Origin: Albidovulum inexpectatum
GTDB lineage: Bacteria; Pseudomonadota; Alphaproteobacteria; Rhodobacterales; Rhodobacteraceae
Length of the DNA: 61,331 nucleotides
NCBI RefSeq assembly: GCF_002927635.1
Contig: NZ_PRDS01000011.1
Coordinates: 1-61,331, forward strand
Direction: 5' to 3'
In this document: positions 1-9,700 of the stretch, one piece after another
Layout: each line of letters begins with the position of its first letter
How positions within the stretch are numbered: the first letter of the stretch is position 1
Translations under genes and position numbers: made by a program
The notes under the pieces: generated by a model
What the model saw: only the letters and a program-made list of their open reading frames with translations
Databases searched by the model: none
Told to the model about the DNA's origin: nothing

Positions 1-30
1 CGGTACTAATCGCTCGATAGGCTTGATCTG
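1..30 (+). rRNA. 23S ribosomal RNA, 3' end only
   Basis: The first bases (CGGTACTAAT, then CGATAGGCTTGA) match the conserved last helix of bacterial 23S rRNA. Only about 30 nt lie in the window, and the exact 3' end is estimated. The 5S gene follows about 73 nt downstream in the same direction, the normal order of an rRNA operon. Confidence 0.8.
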
Positions 31-103
31 ATCCAGAAACAGCAAGACTCAATACCCAATCAAAAGCAAACATTCGACTTGGAAAACAAAGTGCTTCTTC
101 CTC

Positions 104-222
104 GGTTTGGTGGTCATAGCGCGAGCAAAACTCCCGATCCCATCCCGAACTCGGTCGATAAGTGCCGCAGCGCCAATGGTACTGCGTCTCAAGACGTGGG
201 AGAGTAGGTCACCGCCAAACCT
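104..222 (+). rRNA. rrf: 5S ribosomal RNA
   Basis: About 119 nt. The 5' GGTTTGGTGGTCATAGCG and the 3' GTCACCGCCAAACC pair to form the terminal helix. The internal CCCGATCCCATCCCGAACTC segment is the conserved 5S loop region. It lies between the 23S end and the initiator tRNA, as expected for an rrn operon. Confidence 0.95.
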
Positions 223-282
223 AGAAAGAAGCACTCATTCAAAACGTATCTCTCCATCACGATCAAAAAAAACCAATCATAA

Positions 283-359
<77 letters not shown>

Positions 360-388
360 AAACTCGCGAAGAATAGAGCTACTTAAGA

Positions 389-411
389 GCCTCCCTTGCG
401 GGAGGCCTTTT
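389..411 (+). terminator. Rho-independent terminator of the rRNA operon
   Basis: A 7-bp stem GCCTCCC/GGGAGGC with a TTGC loop is followed by CTTTT. It lies 30 nt after the initiator tRNA and 4 nt from the stop of cobS on the other strand, so it may also stop convergent cobS transcripts. Confidence 0.85.
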
Positions 412-414
412 GCG

Positions 415-1164
415 TTAAACGACAACAGCCAGAACCAGCCACGCCGCAATCTCCGCGATCTGCTGGCTTGCGCCGAGGACGTCACCAGTCTGTCCTCGGA
501 TCTGACGGAATGCCAAACCGGCGAGCAGCAAGGCTGCCAGTGTCATGCCAAATGCAATCGGGATGGCCGCGGCTCCGCCCAAAGGCAGCAATGCGACAAA
601 GCCGATCGCGATTGCAGCGACCGCGCGCGTCCGATCGACCTGCGCCGCCTTGCGTCCCAATCCTGCGGCCTTCGCCGGGGGCATCATTGCCAATGTGACG
701 GGCATGACGGCGCGGCTTGCAGCAGAAATCGCGAGCAAGGCGATGATTGCACAATCATGTTCCAGTGCCACGGCAATACCCATTGCGCGCAGGGCGAGCG
801 CCAGGATCAGCGCGATTGCGCCATAGCTGCCAATCCGGCTGTCTCGCATGATCTCGAGTTTGCGCGCACGGCCATGACCGCCGCCAAATCCGTCGGCGAC
901 GTCCGCAAGTCCGTCTTCGTGCAACGCGCCTGTAAGAAGGCACGATGTTCCAAGCGCCAGGAACGCTGCCATCATGGCCGGCGCCCCGGCGCTCATGAGC
1001 GCGGTTCCGACCAAACCGGCCCCAAATCCCACCACGGCGCCGACTATCGGCCACGCCCATGCGCTTGACCCCAGCTCGGGGGCGGGGTCTCGCAACCTCC
1101 CAACCGGAATTCGGCTGAGCAGCAGGAATGCAAGCCGCAGCTCGTCAAGCCGCGCGCGCGTCAT
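415..1164 (-). CDS. cobS: Adenosylcobinamide-GDP ribazoletransferase (cobalamin-5'-phosphate synthase)
   Basis: 249 aa, a polytopic inner-membrane enzyme that joins alpha-ribazole (or its phosphate) to adenosylcobinamide-GDP, the last assembly step of coenzyme B12. The family signature is visible: RIPVG near the N-terminus, then GALHEDGLADVADGFGGG with the acidic residues, then MRDSRIGSYG, followed by several hydrophobic helices. Its ATG overlaps the cobT stop by 4 bp (ATGA), so it is the last gene of cobU-cobT-cobS. It converges on the rRNA operon terminator. Confidence 0.95.
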   Translation of the reverse strand: MTRARLDELRLAFLLLSRIPVGRLRDPAPELGSSAWAWPIVGAVVGFGAGLVGTALMSAGAPAMMAAFLALGTSCLLTGALHEDGLADVADGFGGGHGRARKLEIMRDSRIGSYGAIALILALALRAMGIAVALEHDCAIIALLAISAASRAVMPVTLAMMPPAKAAGLGRKAAQVDRTRAVAAIAIGFVALLPLGGAAAIPIAFGMTLAALLLAGLAFRQIRGQTGDVLGASQQIAEIAAWLVLAVVV

Positions 1165-2180
1165 GCCTCTGCGACGCCCGCTTCGGCGAATGTTGCCATG
1201 CCGTTGTGACAGGCCAGGGCCGAACGAACGATGCCAAGTGCCAACGCCGCGCCGCTGCCTTCACCCAGTCGCATGTCGAACTGCAGGATGGGACGTTTGT
1301 GGATCGCGGCCAGCAACTTGCGATGTCCGGGTTCGGACGAAACGTGGCCAACCAGGCAATGGTCCAAAAGCCGCTTGTCTGCTGCGTACAGAACCGCGGC
1401 CGCCGCGGTACAAATGAAACCGTCAAGGATGACCGGAATGCGTGCAGCGCGCGCGGCCAGAACCGCTCCGCAGATCGCGGCCTGCTCGCGACCGCCAAGT
1501 GCGGCCAGAACCGCCGCGCCCTTGCCAAGACAATCGGCGTGCAGACGCAAACCCTTTTCAATGACCGCGATCTTGCGCGCGATACCGGCCTTGTCCGAAC
1601 CCGTGCCGGGGCCGACCCACTCCGCGACCGGCCCGCCAAAACAGGCCGCCGCAAGCGCAGCTGCGACCGTGGAATTGCCGATCCCCATTTCTCCCAGAAT
1701 CAGGATGTCCGCGGACGCATCCACCGACGAGGCCCCCTGCCAAAGGGCATCCAGGCATTCGGATTCGTCCATTGCCGGGGCCTCGGTAAAGTCGCGCGTC
1801 GGGCGATCAAGCTCCAGCGCGATCACTGACAAATCGGCGCCGTTGATTTCGCACAATTGGTTGATTGCCGCACCGCCTGACCGAAAATTGGCAACCATCT
1901 GCGCGGTCACCTCTTGCGGATAGGGGTTCACCCCCTGCGCGCATATCCCGTGATTTCCGGCGAAAACCAATGCCTGTGCGCGATCGATCCGGGGGCGGGG
2001 CGTGCCGCGCCAGGCCGCCATGAATTCGGCGATTTCCTCAAGCCGCCCCAGCGATCCCGGGGGCTTGGTCAACGAATTCTGCCGCTCTCGCGCCGCGATT
2101 GCGGCCTTCTGGTCTGCTTCGGGAAGACGATCTGCCAGTTTGGCAATCTGGGACAATGATGTGATGCTGGGCAGATCCAT
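1161..2180 (-). CDS. cobT: Nicotinate-nucleotide--dimethylbenzimidazole phosphoribosyltransferase
   Basis: 339 aa, the normal family length. It transfers phosphoribose from nicotinate mononucleotide to 5,6-dimethylbenzimidazole, giving alpha-ribazole 5'-phosphate. Visible motifs are KPPGSLGRLEEIA near the N-terminus, FAGNHGICAQGVNPYP, GEMGIGNSTVAAAL, and a C-terminal RLGEGSGAALAL loop that carries the catalytic glutamate. It sits between cobU (1 nt gap) and cobS (4-bp overlap). Its base substrate would come from BluB, encoded in the divergent operon at 6076-6699. Confidence 0.96.
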   Translation of the reverse strand: MDLPSITSLSQIAKLADRLPEADQKAAIAARERQNSLTKPPGSLGRLEEIAEFMAAWRGTPRPRIDRAQALVFAGNHGICAQGVNPYPQEVTAQMVANFRSGGAAINQLCEINGADLSVIALELDRPTRDFTEAPAMDESECLDALWQGASSVDASADILILGEMGIGNSTVAAALAAACFGGPVAEWVGPGTGSDKAGIARKIAVIEKGLRLHADCLGKGAAVLAALGGREQAAICGAVLAARAARIPVILDGFICTAAAAVLYAADKRLLDHCLVGHVSSEPGHRKLLAAIHKRPILQFDMRLGEGSGAALALGIVRSALACHNGMATFAEAGVAEA

Positions 2181-2181
2181 G

Positions 2182-2688
2182 TCATTTCACCTTCAGGGGA
2201 AGACCGGCGACGGCCAGCCAGACTTCGTCTGCGACCTTCGCGATCTTCTGGTTCAGTTCTCCGGCGGCGTCGCGGAAGGCACGTGCCAGCGCGTTCTCGG
2301 GGACGATACCGCTGCCGACTTCATTGGTCACGATGACGACCGGGCTGCGTTGCGCCGACAAGGCCCGGGCAAGTGCATCGCCCGCGCTTTGCCAATCACG
2401 ATCGGCCAGCATCAGGTTCGACAGCCATAATGTCAGGCAATCCAGCAGGCGTGGCCCCCGGCCGTCGGTTCGCGCGAGTGTTTGGACGATGTTGATCGGC
2501 TCTGCGATCGTTGTCCAGTCATCGCCACGCCGCGCCTGATGCCGGGCAATGCGCTGCGCCATTTCCGCGTCATGCGCCTGTGCGGTCGCGACATAGATCG
2601 CCGGCCGCCCCAGTTGCAGCGTCTTCGTCTCGGCAATGCCGCTTTTGCCCGATCGGGCGCCGCCCGTGACCAGTATCGTCTTGCTCAT
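2182..2688 (-). CDS. cobU: Bifunctional adenosylcobinamide kinase / adenosylcobinamide-phosphate guanylyltransferase
   Basis: 168 aa; called cobP in Pseudomonas and rhodobacterial nomenclature. It phosphorylates and then guanylylates adenosylcobinamide to activate it for CobS. The P-loop GGARSGKS is at residues 9-16, followed by LLDCLTLWLSNL and VIVTNEVGSGIVPE, all typical of the family. The reading frame stays open upstream to 2820, but the P-loop spacing fixes the start at the ATG ending at 2688. It is the first gene of the minus-strand cob operon, and only 52 bp separate it from the divergent phosphatase gene. Confidence 0.94.
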   Translation of the reverse strand: MSKTILVTGGARSGKSGIAETKTLQLGRPAIYVATAQAHDAEMAQRIARHQARRGDDWTTIAEPINIVQTLARTDGRGPRLLDCLTLWLSNLMLADRDWQSAGDALARALSAQRSPVVIVTNEVGSGIVPENALARAFRDAAGELNQKIAKVADEVWLAVAGLPLKVK

Positions 2689-2740
2689 GCCCAAGGGACA
2701 AAGCACAAAACGGGCTGAAGTGGAACGAAGGAATTCGACC

Positions 2741-3328
2741 GTGACCGGCCCGAAGACGACAGAGTTGCTCTTGATCCGCCACGCGCCCACGCTTGCGGCG
2801 GGGCGGTTGTGCGGGCGCACCGATGTCGCGGCGGATTGTTCGGCAGGCGCGGCATTTGGTGCCCTGCGCGCTGCGCTGGGGCATCCGGACCGGATTGTCG
2901 TCAGTCCAGCGCAGCGCTGCCGACAGACGGCGGATACCCTGTGGCCCGCGGCACAGGTCGAAATCCACCCGGCCCTGTGGGAGCAGGATTTCGGCGCGTG
3001 GGAAGGGCACGCCTATTCAGACCTGCCAGATCTGGGCCGCATGCCGACACTGGATCTGGCCCATCACCGCCCCCCCGCCGGCGACACGCCGGGTGAAAGC
3101 TTTGCCGATCTGTGTGATCGTGTCTGGCCCGTCCTGCGTTCGGTGGACACGGGCGGGCGCGTCGCGCTGGTCGTTCATGCAGGCGTGATCCGCGCGGCCC
3201 TGTCGATGGTGCTGCATTCGGTGGCGGCGGGCTTGCGTTTTCAGATCGCCCCGCTGTCGCTGACACGAATCGTGAATCTGGGTCAGGACGAATGGTCGAT
3301 CGCCGAAGTGAACCGGGCTGCTCAATGA
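2741..3328 (+). CDS. Histidine phosphatase family protein, probable alpha-ribazole phosphatase
   Basis: 195 aa. It belongs to the phosphoglycerate-mutase-like family, with the catalytic RHAPT motif (His14) near the N-terminus, VVSPAQRCRQTA, the acidic WEQDFGAWEGH region and the second histidine in LVVHAGVIRA. In this context it most likely dephosphorylates alpha-ribazole phosphate (CobC in Salmonella naming, BluF-like in Rhodobacter). The frame is open from 2636 inside cobU. I chose the GTG at 2741 because AAGGA stands 8 nt before it and the family core starts a few residues later. It overlaps the next gene by ATGA. Confidence 0.85.
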   Translation: MTGPKTTELLLIRHAPTLAAGRLCGRTDVAADCSAGAAFGALRAALGHPDRIVVSPAQRCRQTADTLWPAAQVEIHPALWEQDFGAWEGHAYSDLPDLGRMPTLDLAHHRPPAGDTPGESFADLCDRVWPVLRSVDTGGRVALVVHAGVIRAALSMVLHSVAAGLRFQIAPLSLTRIVNLGQDEWSIAEVNRAAQ

Positions 3329-4149
3329 CGCGCGGCGTGGTGCGCGTGTCCGGCCATCTGGGCGAGCTGATCCAGGGGCGGCTTGGGTCCGATGGTCCGG
3401 TGGCGCTGATCACGCTTCCCTGTCCGGCTCTGGCCGTCGAGGCATGGCACTTGCCCGGCCCGGGTCTTTCGATCCATGGTGGCGGGCAAAGGCTGCTGAC
3501 ACCGGCGCGCGCGCTGGACCTGCTGGATCGGCTGGGCCTGCGGCTGAGCGGTCGCATCGTTCTTTCGGCCAACATGCCGGCCGGGGGCGGGGCTGGCGTT
3601 TCCACCGCGGCGCTGGTGGCTGTCGCGCGGCTTGCGCGGCCCGATGTATCACCGCCGGCGCTTGCCCGCGCCTGTGTCGCGACCGAGGGGGCCACCGATC
3701 CGCTGATGTTCGGCATGCCGGAACGCCTGCTTTGGGCATCGCGCCGGGCCGAGGTGCTGAGTCGTCTGCCGCCTCTTCCCAGGTTCGAGATCGTCGGAGG
3801 CTTCTTTGGCGATCCGCGACGGACGGATCCGCGCGATATGGATTTCCCGGACATTTCCGATCTGATCTCGCCCTGGCGTGCCGCCGCAAGGGCGGGCGAT
3901 TCCGCGATGCTTGCGCAGCTTGCCGCGCGGTCGGCCGAGCGAACGCTGGCGATGCGAGGCCCGAAAGGAGACCCGACCGCGCGCATTGCCGAGCAGACGG
4001 GCGCCCTGGGCTTTGCCATTGCACATACCGGATCGGCGCGCGCGCTCTTGTTCCGTCCGGGGCATGCGCCGGCGGATCTTCCGGTGCGTCTGCGTCGCCT
4101 GGGTTATTCCCGGGTCATCCGGTTCACTCTGGGAGGAATGCCGCGATGA
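3325..4149 (+). CDS. bluE: GHMP-family L-threonine kinase (BluE/PduX-like)
   Basis: 274 aa. The GHMP kinase phosphate-binding motif is at residues 84-96 (MPAGGGAGVSTAA), and the N-terminus GVVRVSGHLGELIQG matches PduX-like kinases. In Rhodobacterales, BluE phosphorylates L-threonine; CobC then decarboxylates the product to the aminopropanol phosphate arm of B12. Position supports this: 4-bp ATGA overlaps join it to the phosphatase before it and to cbiB after it, and cobC follows. The start at 3325 is set by that overlap and by the motif position. Confidence 0.88.
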   Translation: MTRGVVRVSGHLGELIQGRLGSDGPVALITLPCPALAVEAWHLPGPGLSIHGGGQRLLTPARALDLLDRLGLRLSGRIVLSANMPAGGGAGVSTAALVAVARLARPDVSPPALARACVATEGATDPLMFGMPERLLWASRRAEVLSRLPPLPRFEIVGGFFGDPRRTDPRDMDFPDISDLISPWRAAARAGDSAMLAQLAARSAERTLAMRGPKGDPTARIAEQTGALGFAIAHTGSARALLFRPGHAPADLPVRLRRLGYSRVIRFTLGGMPR

Positions 4150-5087
4150 GCCACGCAGCCGCGATGCTGATTGCGATGCTCATCGACGCCGCGATCGGCT
4201 GGCCGGATCGGCTTTTTACCCGTATCGGGCATCCCGTGACCTGGATCGGGCGGTTGATTGCCTGGGCGGACGGGTCGGTCAACCGCGATGCCGACAGCCC
4301 GGCGCGTCGGCGCCTTGCGGGTGTGGCAACTGCCTTGTCCGTGATCGTCGTGGTCTGGGCAGCCGCCTCTGGTCTGCAATACGTTTTGCCCGAGGGATGG
4401 GCGGGAATAGTTCTGACCGGCATTCTCGCATGGCCTCTCGTCGCCCTGCGTTCGATGCATGATCATGTGCTGGCTGTCGCGCGACCCCTGACGGCGGGCG
4501 ATCTGCCAGCCGCCCGGCGCGCGGTATCGATGATCGTCGGACGCGACCCGAACCGCCTTGACGCCCCAGCCGTCGCCCGCGCCGCGATAGAAAGCCTCGC
4601 CGAGAACACCTCGGACGGGATCGTTGCCCCGGTCTTCTGGGGGCTCGTGTTCGGCCTGCCCGGCATCACCGTCTACAAGGCCATCAACACGATGGATTCG
4701 ATGATCGGACATCGCAGCCCGCGGCACGAGGCCTTTGGCTGGGCGGCCGCGCGGATCGATGACGTGGCCAATCTCGTCCCCGCGCGGCTGACGGGGCTGA
4801 TCTTCGCGCTGACCTCGGCCCGGCCGCGCGCCGCGCTGGTGACGATGCTGCGCGACGCGCCCGATCACCGTTCTCCCAATGCCGGCTGGCCCGAAGCGGC
4901 GCTGGCGGGTGCACTTAACATCCGTCTTTCCGGGCCCCGCATCTATGGCGACCGCGTTGCACCCGAGCCCTGGGTCAACGGTGAGGCCCCCGATCCCACG
5001 CCTGCCGACGTGATGCGCGCGCTGAGCGCCTATCACCGCGCCATGCTTGCGCTGGCGGCGCTGATCGCGTTAATCGCGGCCGTGTAA
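4146..5087 (+). CDS. cbiB: Adenosylcobinamide-phosphate synthase (CbiB/CobD)
   Basis: 313 aa, a membrane protein that amidates adenosylcobyric acid with aminopropanol or its phosphate. Signature stretches are IDAAIGWPDRLFTRIGHPV at the N-terminus, ESLAENTSDGIVAPVFWG, KAINTMDSMIGH and FGWAAARIDDVANLVPARL. Hydrophobic helices lie at both ends. It is called cobD in Pseudomonas and bluD in Rhodobacter. The start at 4146 overlaps the bluE stop as ATGA. The gene precedes cobC by 9 nt. Confidence 0.95.
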   Translation: MSHAAAMLIAMLIDAAIGWPDRLFTRIGHPVTWIGRLIAWADGSVNRDADSPARRRLAGVATALSVIVVVWAAASGLQYVLPEGWAGIVLTGILAWPLVALRSMHDHVLAVARPLTAGDLPAARRAVSMIVGRDPNRLDAPAVARAAIESLAENTSDGIVAPVFWGLVFGLPGITVYKAINTMDSMIGHRSPRHEAFGWAAARIDDVANLVPARLTGLIFALTSARPRAALVTMLRDAPDHRSPNAGWPEAALAGALNIRLSGPRIYGDRVAPEPWVNGEAPDPTPADVMRALSAYHRAMLALAALIALIAAV

Positions 5088-5096
5088 GGGGGGTGG

Positions 5097-6068
5097 ATGC
5101 GCGATCACGGCGGCAATCTGGACGGGGCAATCGCCCGCTTCGGCGGTCATGCCGGGGACTGGGTTGATCTGTCCACGGGTATCAATCGCCGCCCCTGGCC
5201 GGTGCCCGAAGGACTGCCGGCCGAGGCTTGGCGCGCCCTTCCGACCCGGACCGCGCTGCGCCGACTGAGCGATGCGGCGCGCGCGGCCTATGGAACCGGC
5301 GCGGCGGTCCTGCCGGTCGCCGGGGCGCAGGCCGCGATCCAGCTGATTCCCCGAATGACAAGGCCGGGCCTCGCGCGTGTGCTCTCGCCGACCTACAACG
5401 AACATGCCGCCGCGCTTGCCGCCGCCGGGTGGCGGGTCGAGGAAGTCACCGCGTCCGACGACCTTCCCGGCGCGGATCTGGCCGTCATCGTCAATCCGAA
5501 CAATCCGGACGGGCGTGTCCTGCCCCCAAGGCAGATCCTGCAGCTTGCCGGGCGCGTCGGGCGTCTTGTGGTGGATGAAAGCTTTGCCGACCCCCATCCG
5601 GCATGTTCCGTGGCTGCCCGGGCGGGCGAGGCCGGAATGCTGGTCCTGCGGTCCTTTGGCAAGTTCTATGGCCTTGCCGGCCTGCGCCTGGGATTCGCCT
5701 TGGGGGCCGAACATGACATCGCAAGGCTCGCTGACATGGCCGGCCCCTGGCCCGTCTCGGGGCCCGCCATCGCGGTCGGTAGCGCGGCGCTGGCCGACCG
5801 GGATTGGGCCGAAAGGATGAGGCGAACCCTTGCCGAAGATGCCGCCCGCCTTGACGATCTGGCAGCCGGCGCGGGCTGGCATCTCGTCGGCGGGACATCC
5901 CTGTTTCGCCTCTATCGCGTGCCGGATGCCGGCGCGACGCAACAACGGCTGGCGCGCGGGCACGTATGGTCGCGCATCTTTCCATGGTCCGATGACCTGA
6001 TCCGGCTTGGCCTGCCCGGGCCCGAGCACGAATGGCAACGCCTGGTGGCCGCCATGAATGCGATGTGA
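5097..6068 (+). CDS. cobC: Threonine-phosphate decarboxylase (PLP enzyme)
   Basis: 323 aa, a class I/II fold PLP enzyme that decarboxylates L-threonine phosphate to (R)-1-amino-2-propanol phosphate (CobD in Salmonella naming). Evidence is the N-terminal RDHGGNLDGA typical of the CobC subgroup, IVNPNNPDGR, LVVDESFAD, and SFGKFYGLAGLRLGF with the PLP lysine at K189. It follows the kinase and CbiB, so the three genes supply the aminopropanol linker from threonine. ATGCGC directly follows a GGGGGTGG ribosome-binding stretch. Confidence 0.93.
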   Translation: MRDHGGNLDGAIARFGGHAGDWVDLSTGINRRPWPVPEGLPAEAWRALPTRTALRRLSDAARAAYGTGAAVLPVAGAQAAIQLIPRMTRPGLARVLSPTYNEHAAALAAAGWRVEEVTASDDLPGADLAVIVNPNNPDGRVLPPRQILQLAGRVGRLVVDESFADPHPACSVAARAGEAGMLVLRSFGKFYGLAGLRLGFALGAEHDIARLADMAGPWPVSGPAIAVGSAALADRDWAERMRRTLAEDAARLDDLAAGAGWHLVGGTSLFRLYRVPDAGATQQRLARGHVWSRIFPWSDDLIRLGLPGPEHEWQRLVAAMNAM

Positions 6069-6075
6069 GGCATCA

Positions 6076-6699
6076 ATGCAGTTCTCAGATGACGAGGCCG
6101 CCACCCTGAACCGCATCCTGCGATGGCGGCGGGATGTGCGCCATTTTCGGACCGATCCCGTGCCGGAAAGCCTGTTGCTTGAACTGCGCGCGGCAATGGC
6201 AAGCGCCCCTTCGGTCGGCAATGCGCGCCCGTGGCGGGTATTGCGGGTCGAAAGCCCCGATCTGCGCGCGGCCATCCGGGCCGAGTTCGAGCGCTGCAAT
6301 GCCGAGGCCGCGGCGGCCTATGACGACGCGACGCGGGCCGAATATGCGCGCCTGAAGCTCGCCGGGCTGGACGCCGCGCCGGTTCAGCTTGCGGTCTTCA
6401 CCGTGGCCGATCCTGCGGCGGGCCGGCGACTTGGGCGGCGCACCATGCCGCAGACCCTGCAGCAATCCACCGCCATGGCGATCCATGCGCTGTGGCTTGC
6501 GGCGCGCGTGCGAAATCTGGGGCTGGGCATGGTGTCGATCCTTGACCCCGATCGGGTCTGCAGGATTCTGAAGACGCCCGACGACTGGATCTTTACCGCC
6601 TATCTGTGCATCGGCTGGCCGGAATTCACCGACGACACGCCGCTGTTGCATCGCACGGGCTGGCAGGAGAACGCGCCGACCGTCTGGCAGAAGATCTGA
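6076..6699 (+). CDS. bluB: 5,6-dimethylbenzimidazole synthase
   Basis: 207 aa, a nitroreductase-fold flavin enzyme that uses O2 to fragment FMNH2 into 5,6-dimethylbenzimidazole, the lower ligand used by CobT. Family features are LNRILRWRRDVRHFR at the N-terminus, APSVGNARPWR, and NLGLGMVSILDPDRV near the C-terminus. An in-frame ATG at 6058 would overlap cobC; the ATG at 6076 has GAGG 5 nt before it and matches the family start. It is the last gene of the plus-strand operon and converges on smc with 4 nt between the stops. Confidence 0.95.
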   Translation: MQFSDDEAATLNRILRWRRDVRHFRTDPVPESLLLELRAAMASAPSVGNARPWRVLRVESPDLRAAIRAEFERCNAEAAAAYDDATRAEYARLKLAGLDAAPVQLAVFTVADPAAGRRLGRRTMPQTLQQSTAMAIHALWLAARVRNLGLGMVSILDPDRVCRILKTPDDWIFTAYLCIGWPEFTDDTPLLHRTGWQENAPTVWQKI

Positions 6700-6703
6700 A
6701 GCG

Positions 6704-9700
6704 TCAGGCGACCATTGCCTCGGCGCGCTTCAGATCGACGCTGACCAACTGGCTGACACCCTGTTCCTGCATGGTCACGCCGAACAGACGGTCCATCCGG
6801 CTCATCGTCACGGCATGGTGCGTGATGATCAGGAATCTCGTGTCGGTCCGCCGGGTCATTTCGTCCAGCAGGTCGCAAAAGCGGGTCACGTTCGCATCGT
6901 CCAGCGGGGCGTCCACCTCGTCCAGGACGCAGATCGGGGCGGGGTTCACCAGGAAGACCGCGAAGATCAGGGCCAGGGCCGTCAGGGTCTGTTCGCCCCC
7001 GGACAGAAGCGAGAGCGTGGACAGTTTCTTGCCCGGCGGCTGACACATGATCTCCAGCCCCGCTTCCAGCGGGTCGTCGCTTTCGACCAGGACAAGATTC
7101 GCCTCGCCCCCGCCGAAGAGATGCGTGAACAGCATGCGGAAGTTCGAATTGACCTGCTCGAAGGCCGTCAGCAGGCGTTCGCGCCCCTCGCGGTTCAGCC
7201 CCGCGATGCCTGCGCGCAGTTTCTTGATCGCTTCTTCGAGATCCGCCTTTTCGGCGACCAGCGCGTCATGCTCTTCCTGAACGGCGCGGGCATCTTCCTC
7301 GGCGCGCAGGTTGACCGCACCCAGGGCATCGCGCTGGCGGCGCAGGCGCTGCACCTCGGCCTCCAGCGTCTCGGCATCCGGCATGTCGGTCGGATCGGCC
7401 CCGATGGCCGCCAGCAGCTCCTCGGGCTCCTGCTCGGTTTCCTCGCGGATGCGCTCGGCGGCATAGGATACGGTTTCTCGCGCGGCATCCAGACGTGCTT
7501 CGGCCCGGGCGCGGGCTTCGCGGGCCTCCGAGGCCATCCGCTCCGCGTCCCGCTCGGCGTCGCGGGCCTCGCGCAGGGCCGCTTCGGCCACGGACAGGCG
7601 TTCGGCAGCTTCGCTGCGTCGCGTCTCGGCTTCCTCGATGGCCTCGCTCAATTCCTCGCGCCGCGCGGCCAGTTCGGACGGCGCGGCCGAGGCGTCGCGC
7701 AGCTCCTCCTCGGTCGCGGCCTTGCGTTCGGTCAGTTCGCGTATCCGCTTTTCGGCCGTCTCCAGCCGGTGCTTCCAGCCCGAGATTTCCTTCATGACCT
7801 CCTGCCGGCGGCGGGTGCGGGCCTCGCCCTCACGGCGGAGCTCGTCATGGGCCGAACGCTTGGCCAGCATGGTCATCCGGGCCGCTTCCACGGTCAGCTT
7901 GACATCCTCGATCTTGGCCCTTTCGGCATCGAGATCGGGCAGGGCCTTCAGCGCGGCTTCGGCCTCGCGCAGCTGGCGCAGGGCGGCCCGCGCCTCCTCT
8001 TCGTGGCGTGCCACGGCAAGCCGGGCGCTCTCCAGCTTGCCCGCCGCGATCGAGCGATCCGCCTCGGCGCGCGACAGCGCCCGCGAGGCTTCGGCCATCC
8101 GCCGGTCGGCTTCGCGCCGCGCCTCGCGCGCGGCCCGGTCGGCCTCGGTCGCCGCGGCAAGGCGGGCAATCAGATCTTCGTGGGTTTGTCGTGCGGCTTC
8201 GGCCCGCGCTTCGGCGGCGTCCAGATCGCGCTTCAGTTCGGCCAGCCGGTTCAGCTGCTGCAGGCGCAAGGCGGCGGCGGAAGGCGCGTCCTCGGCCCCG
8301 GCGCGGAATCCGTCCCAGCGCCACAGATCGCCTTCGACCGAGACGAGCCTCTGACCGGGCAGAAGCGCCGCCTGCAGCTTGTCGCCCGCCTCGCGGTCCA
8401 CCAGCCCGATCTGGCCGATGCGCCGCTGCAGGACGTCGGGAACTGCGACGAAATCCGTCAGCGGCCGCACGCCTTCGGGCAGGCGGGGCGCTTCGTCATA
8501 GGCGGGCAGAACGGCCCAGCCCGAGCGCATCCCGGCTTCGATCATCGGCGCGCGCAGATCGTCGGCCAGAGCCGCGCCAAGCGCCTTTTCATAGCCCTTC
8601 TCGACCCGCACATGATCCAGGACCTGACGCCCCGAAGCCGATTCCCGATCCACCAGCCGCTGCAGGGCGGCGGCTTCGGCGCGCAGCGCCCCCGCTTCGC
8701 CCTCGGCCTGCGACAGCGCGGCGCGGGCCTCGGTTTCCAGGGCCTGCAATTCGCCCCGCGCCTCATCGGCGGCGATCAGCGCTTCCTCGGCGGCCTCGGC
8801 GGCGGCGGTGGCCTCCTCCTGGGCGGCAACGGCTGCGTCGTGATCGGCCTCGGCGCGCGCCAGAGCGGCTTCGGCCTCCTGTGCCGCGGCGCGGGCGCGG
8901 TCGGCTTCGGTTTCCGATTTCTGCATCGTGGCGCGGCTGTCACTGACCAAACGCTGCGCCGATTGATGTCTTGCGGCCAGCCGGGCGACATCCTCGGTCA
9001 GTTCGGCCAGCGTCGCCTCGCGGTCGGACAGGATCCGGGCCGCATCCTGTGCCGCCTCCAGCGCTTCGATCAGCCGGTCCTCATGCCCCTCAGAGGCGCG
9101 GGAGAGCTGTTCCAGCTCCCAGTTCAGCCGTTCGATCGTCTCGCCCGCATCGCGGTTCAGGCCGGTTTCGCGCTCGATATCGTGGGTCAGCTGGTCGATC
9201 CGGGCCCGCAGGGTCTCGATCGTGCGCAGGGCGCGATCTTCCTGTTCGGTCAGAGAATCGCGCTGCACCTGCAGACGCTGCAATATCGCCGCGGCAATGG
9301 CCTCTTCCTCGCGCAAGGGCGGCAGGGCATCCTCGCGCTCGGCACGAGCCTTCGCCGCGGCCCGCGCCGCGGCCTCGGCCTGGGAGGCCGCGCGGGTGCG
9401 CTCGGCCAGCAGGGTTTCGGCCGCGATCCGCGCATCTTCGGCCTCGCGCCAGCGGCGGTACAGCAACATGCCCTCGGCCCGGCGCAATTGTGCACCGATC
9501 TCGCGATAGCGCGCGGCCTGCCGCGCCTGCCGGGCCAGCGTCTGCAGCTGAGAGGCAAGCTGTTCGACGACGTCCTCGACGCGCGCAAGATTCTGCTCGG
9601 TCGCGTTCAGCCGCAGCTCGGCCTCGTGCCGGCGCTGATACAGGCCCGAGATCCCGGCGGCTTCCTCCAGCACGCGACGGCGGTTCTTGGGTTTGGCGTT

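Noticed and set aside
2689-2740. Cobalamin riboswitch ahead of the cob operons
   Set aside because: The divergent gap is about 52 bp and shows no B12-box-like element.
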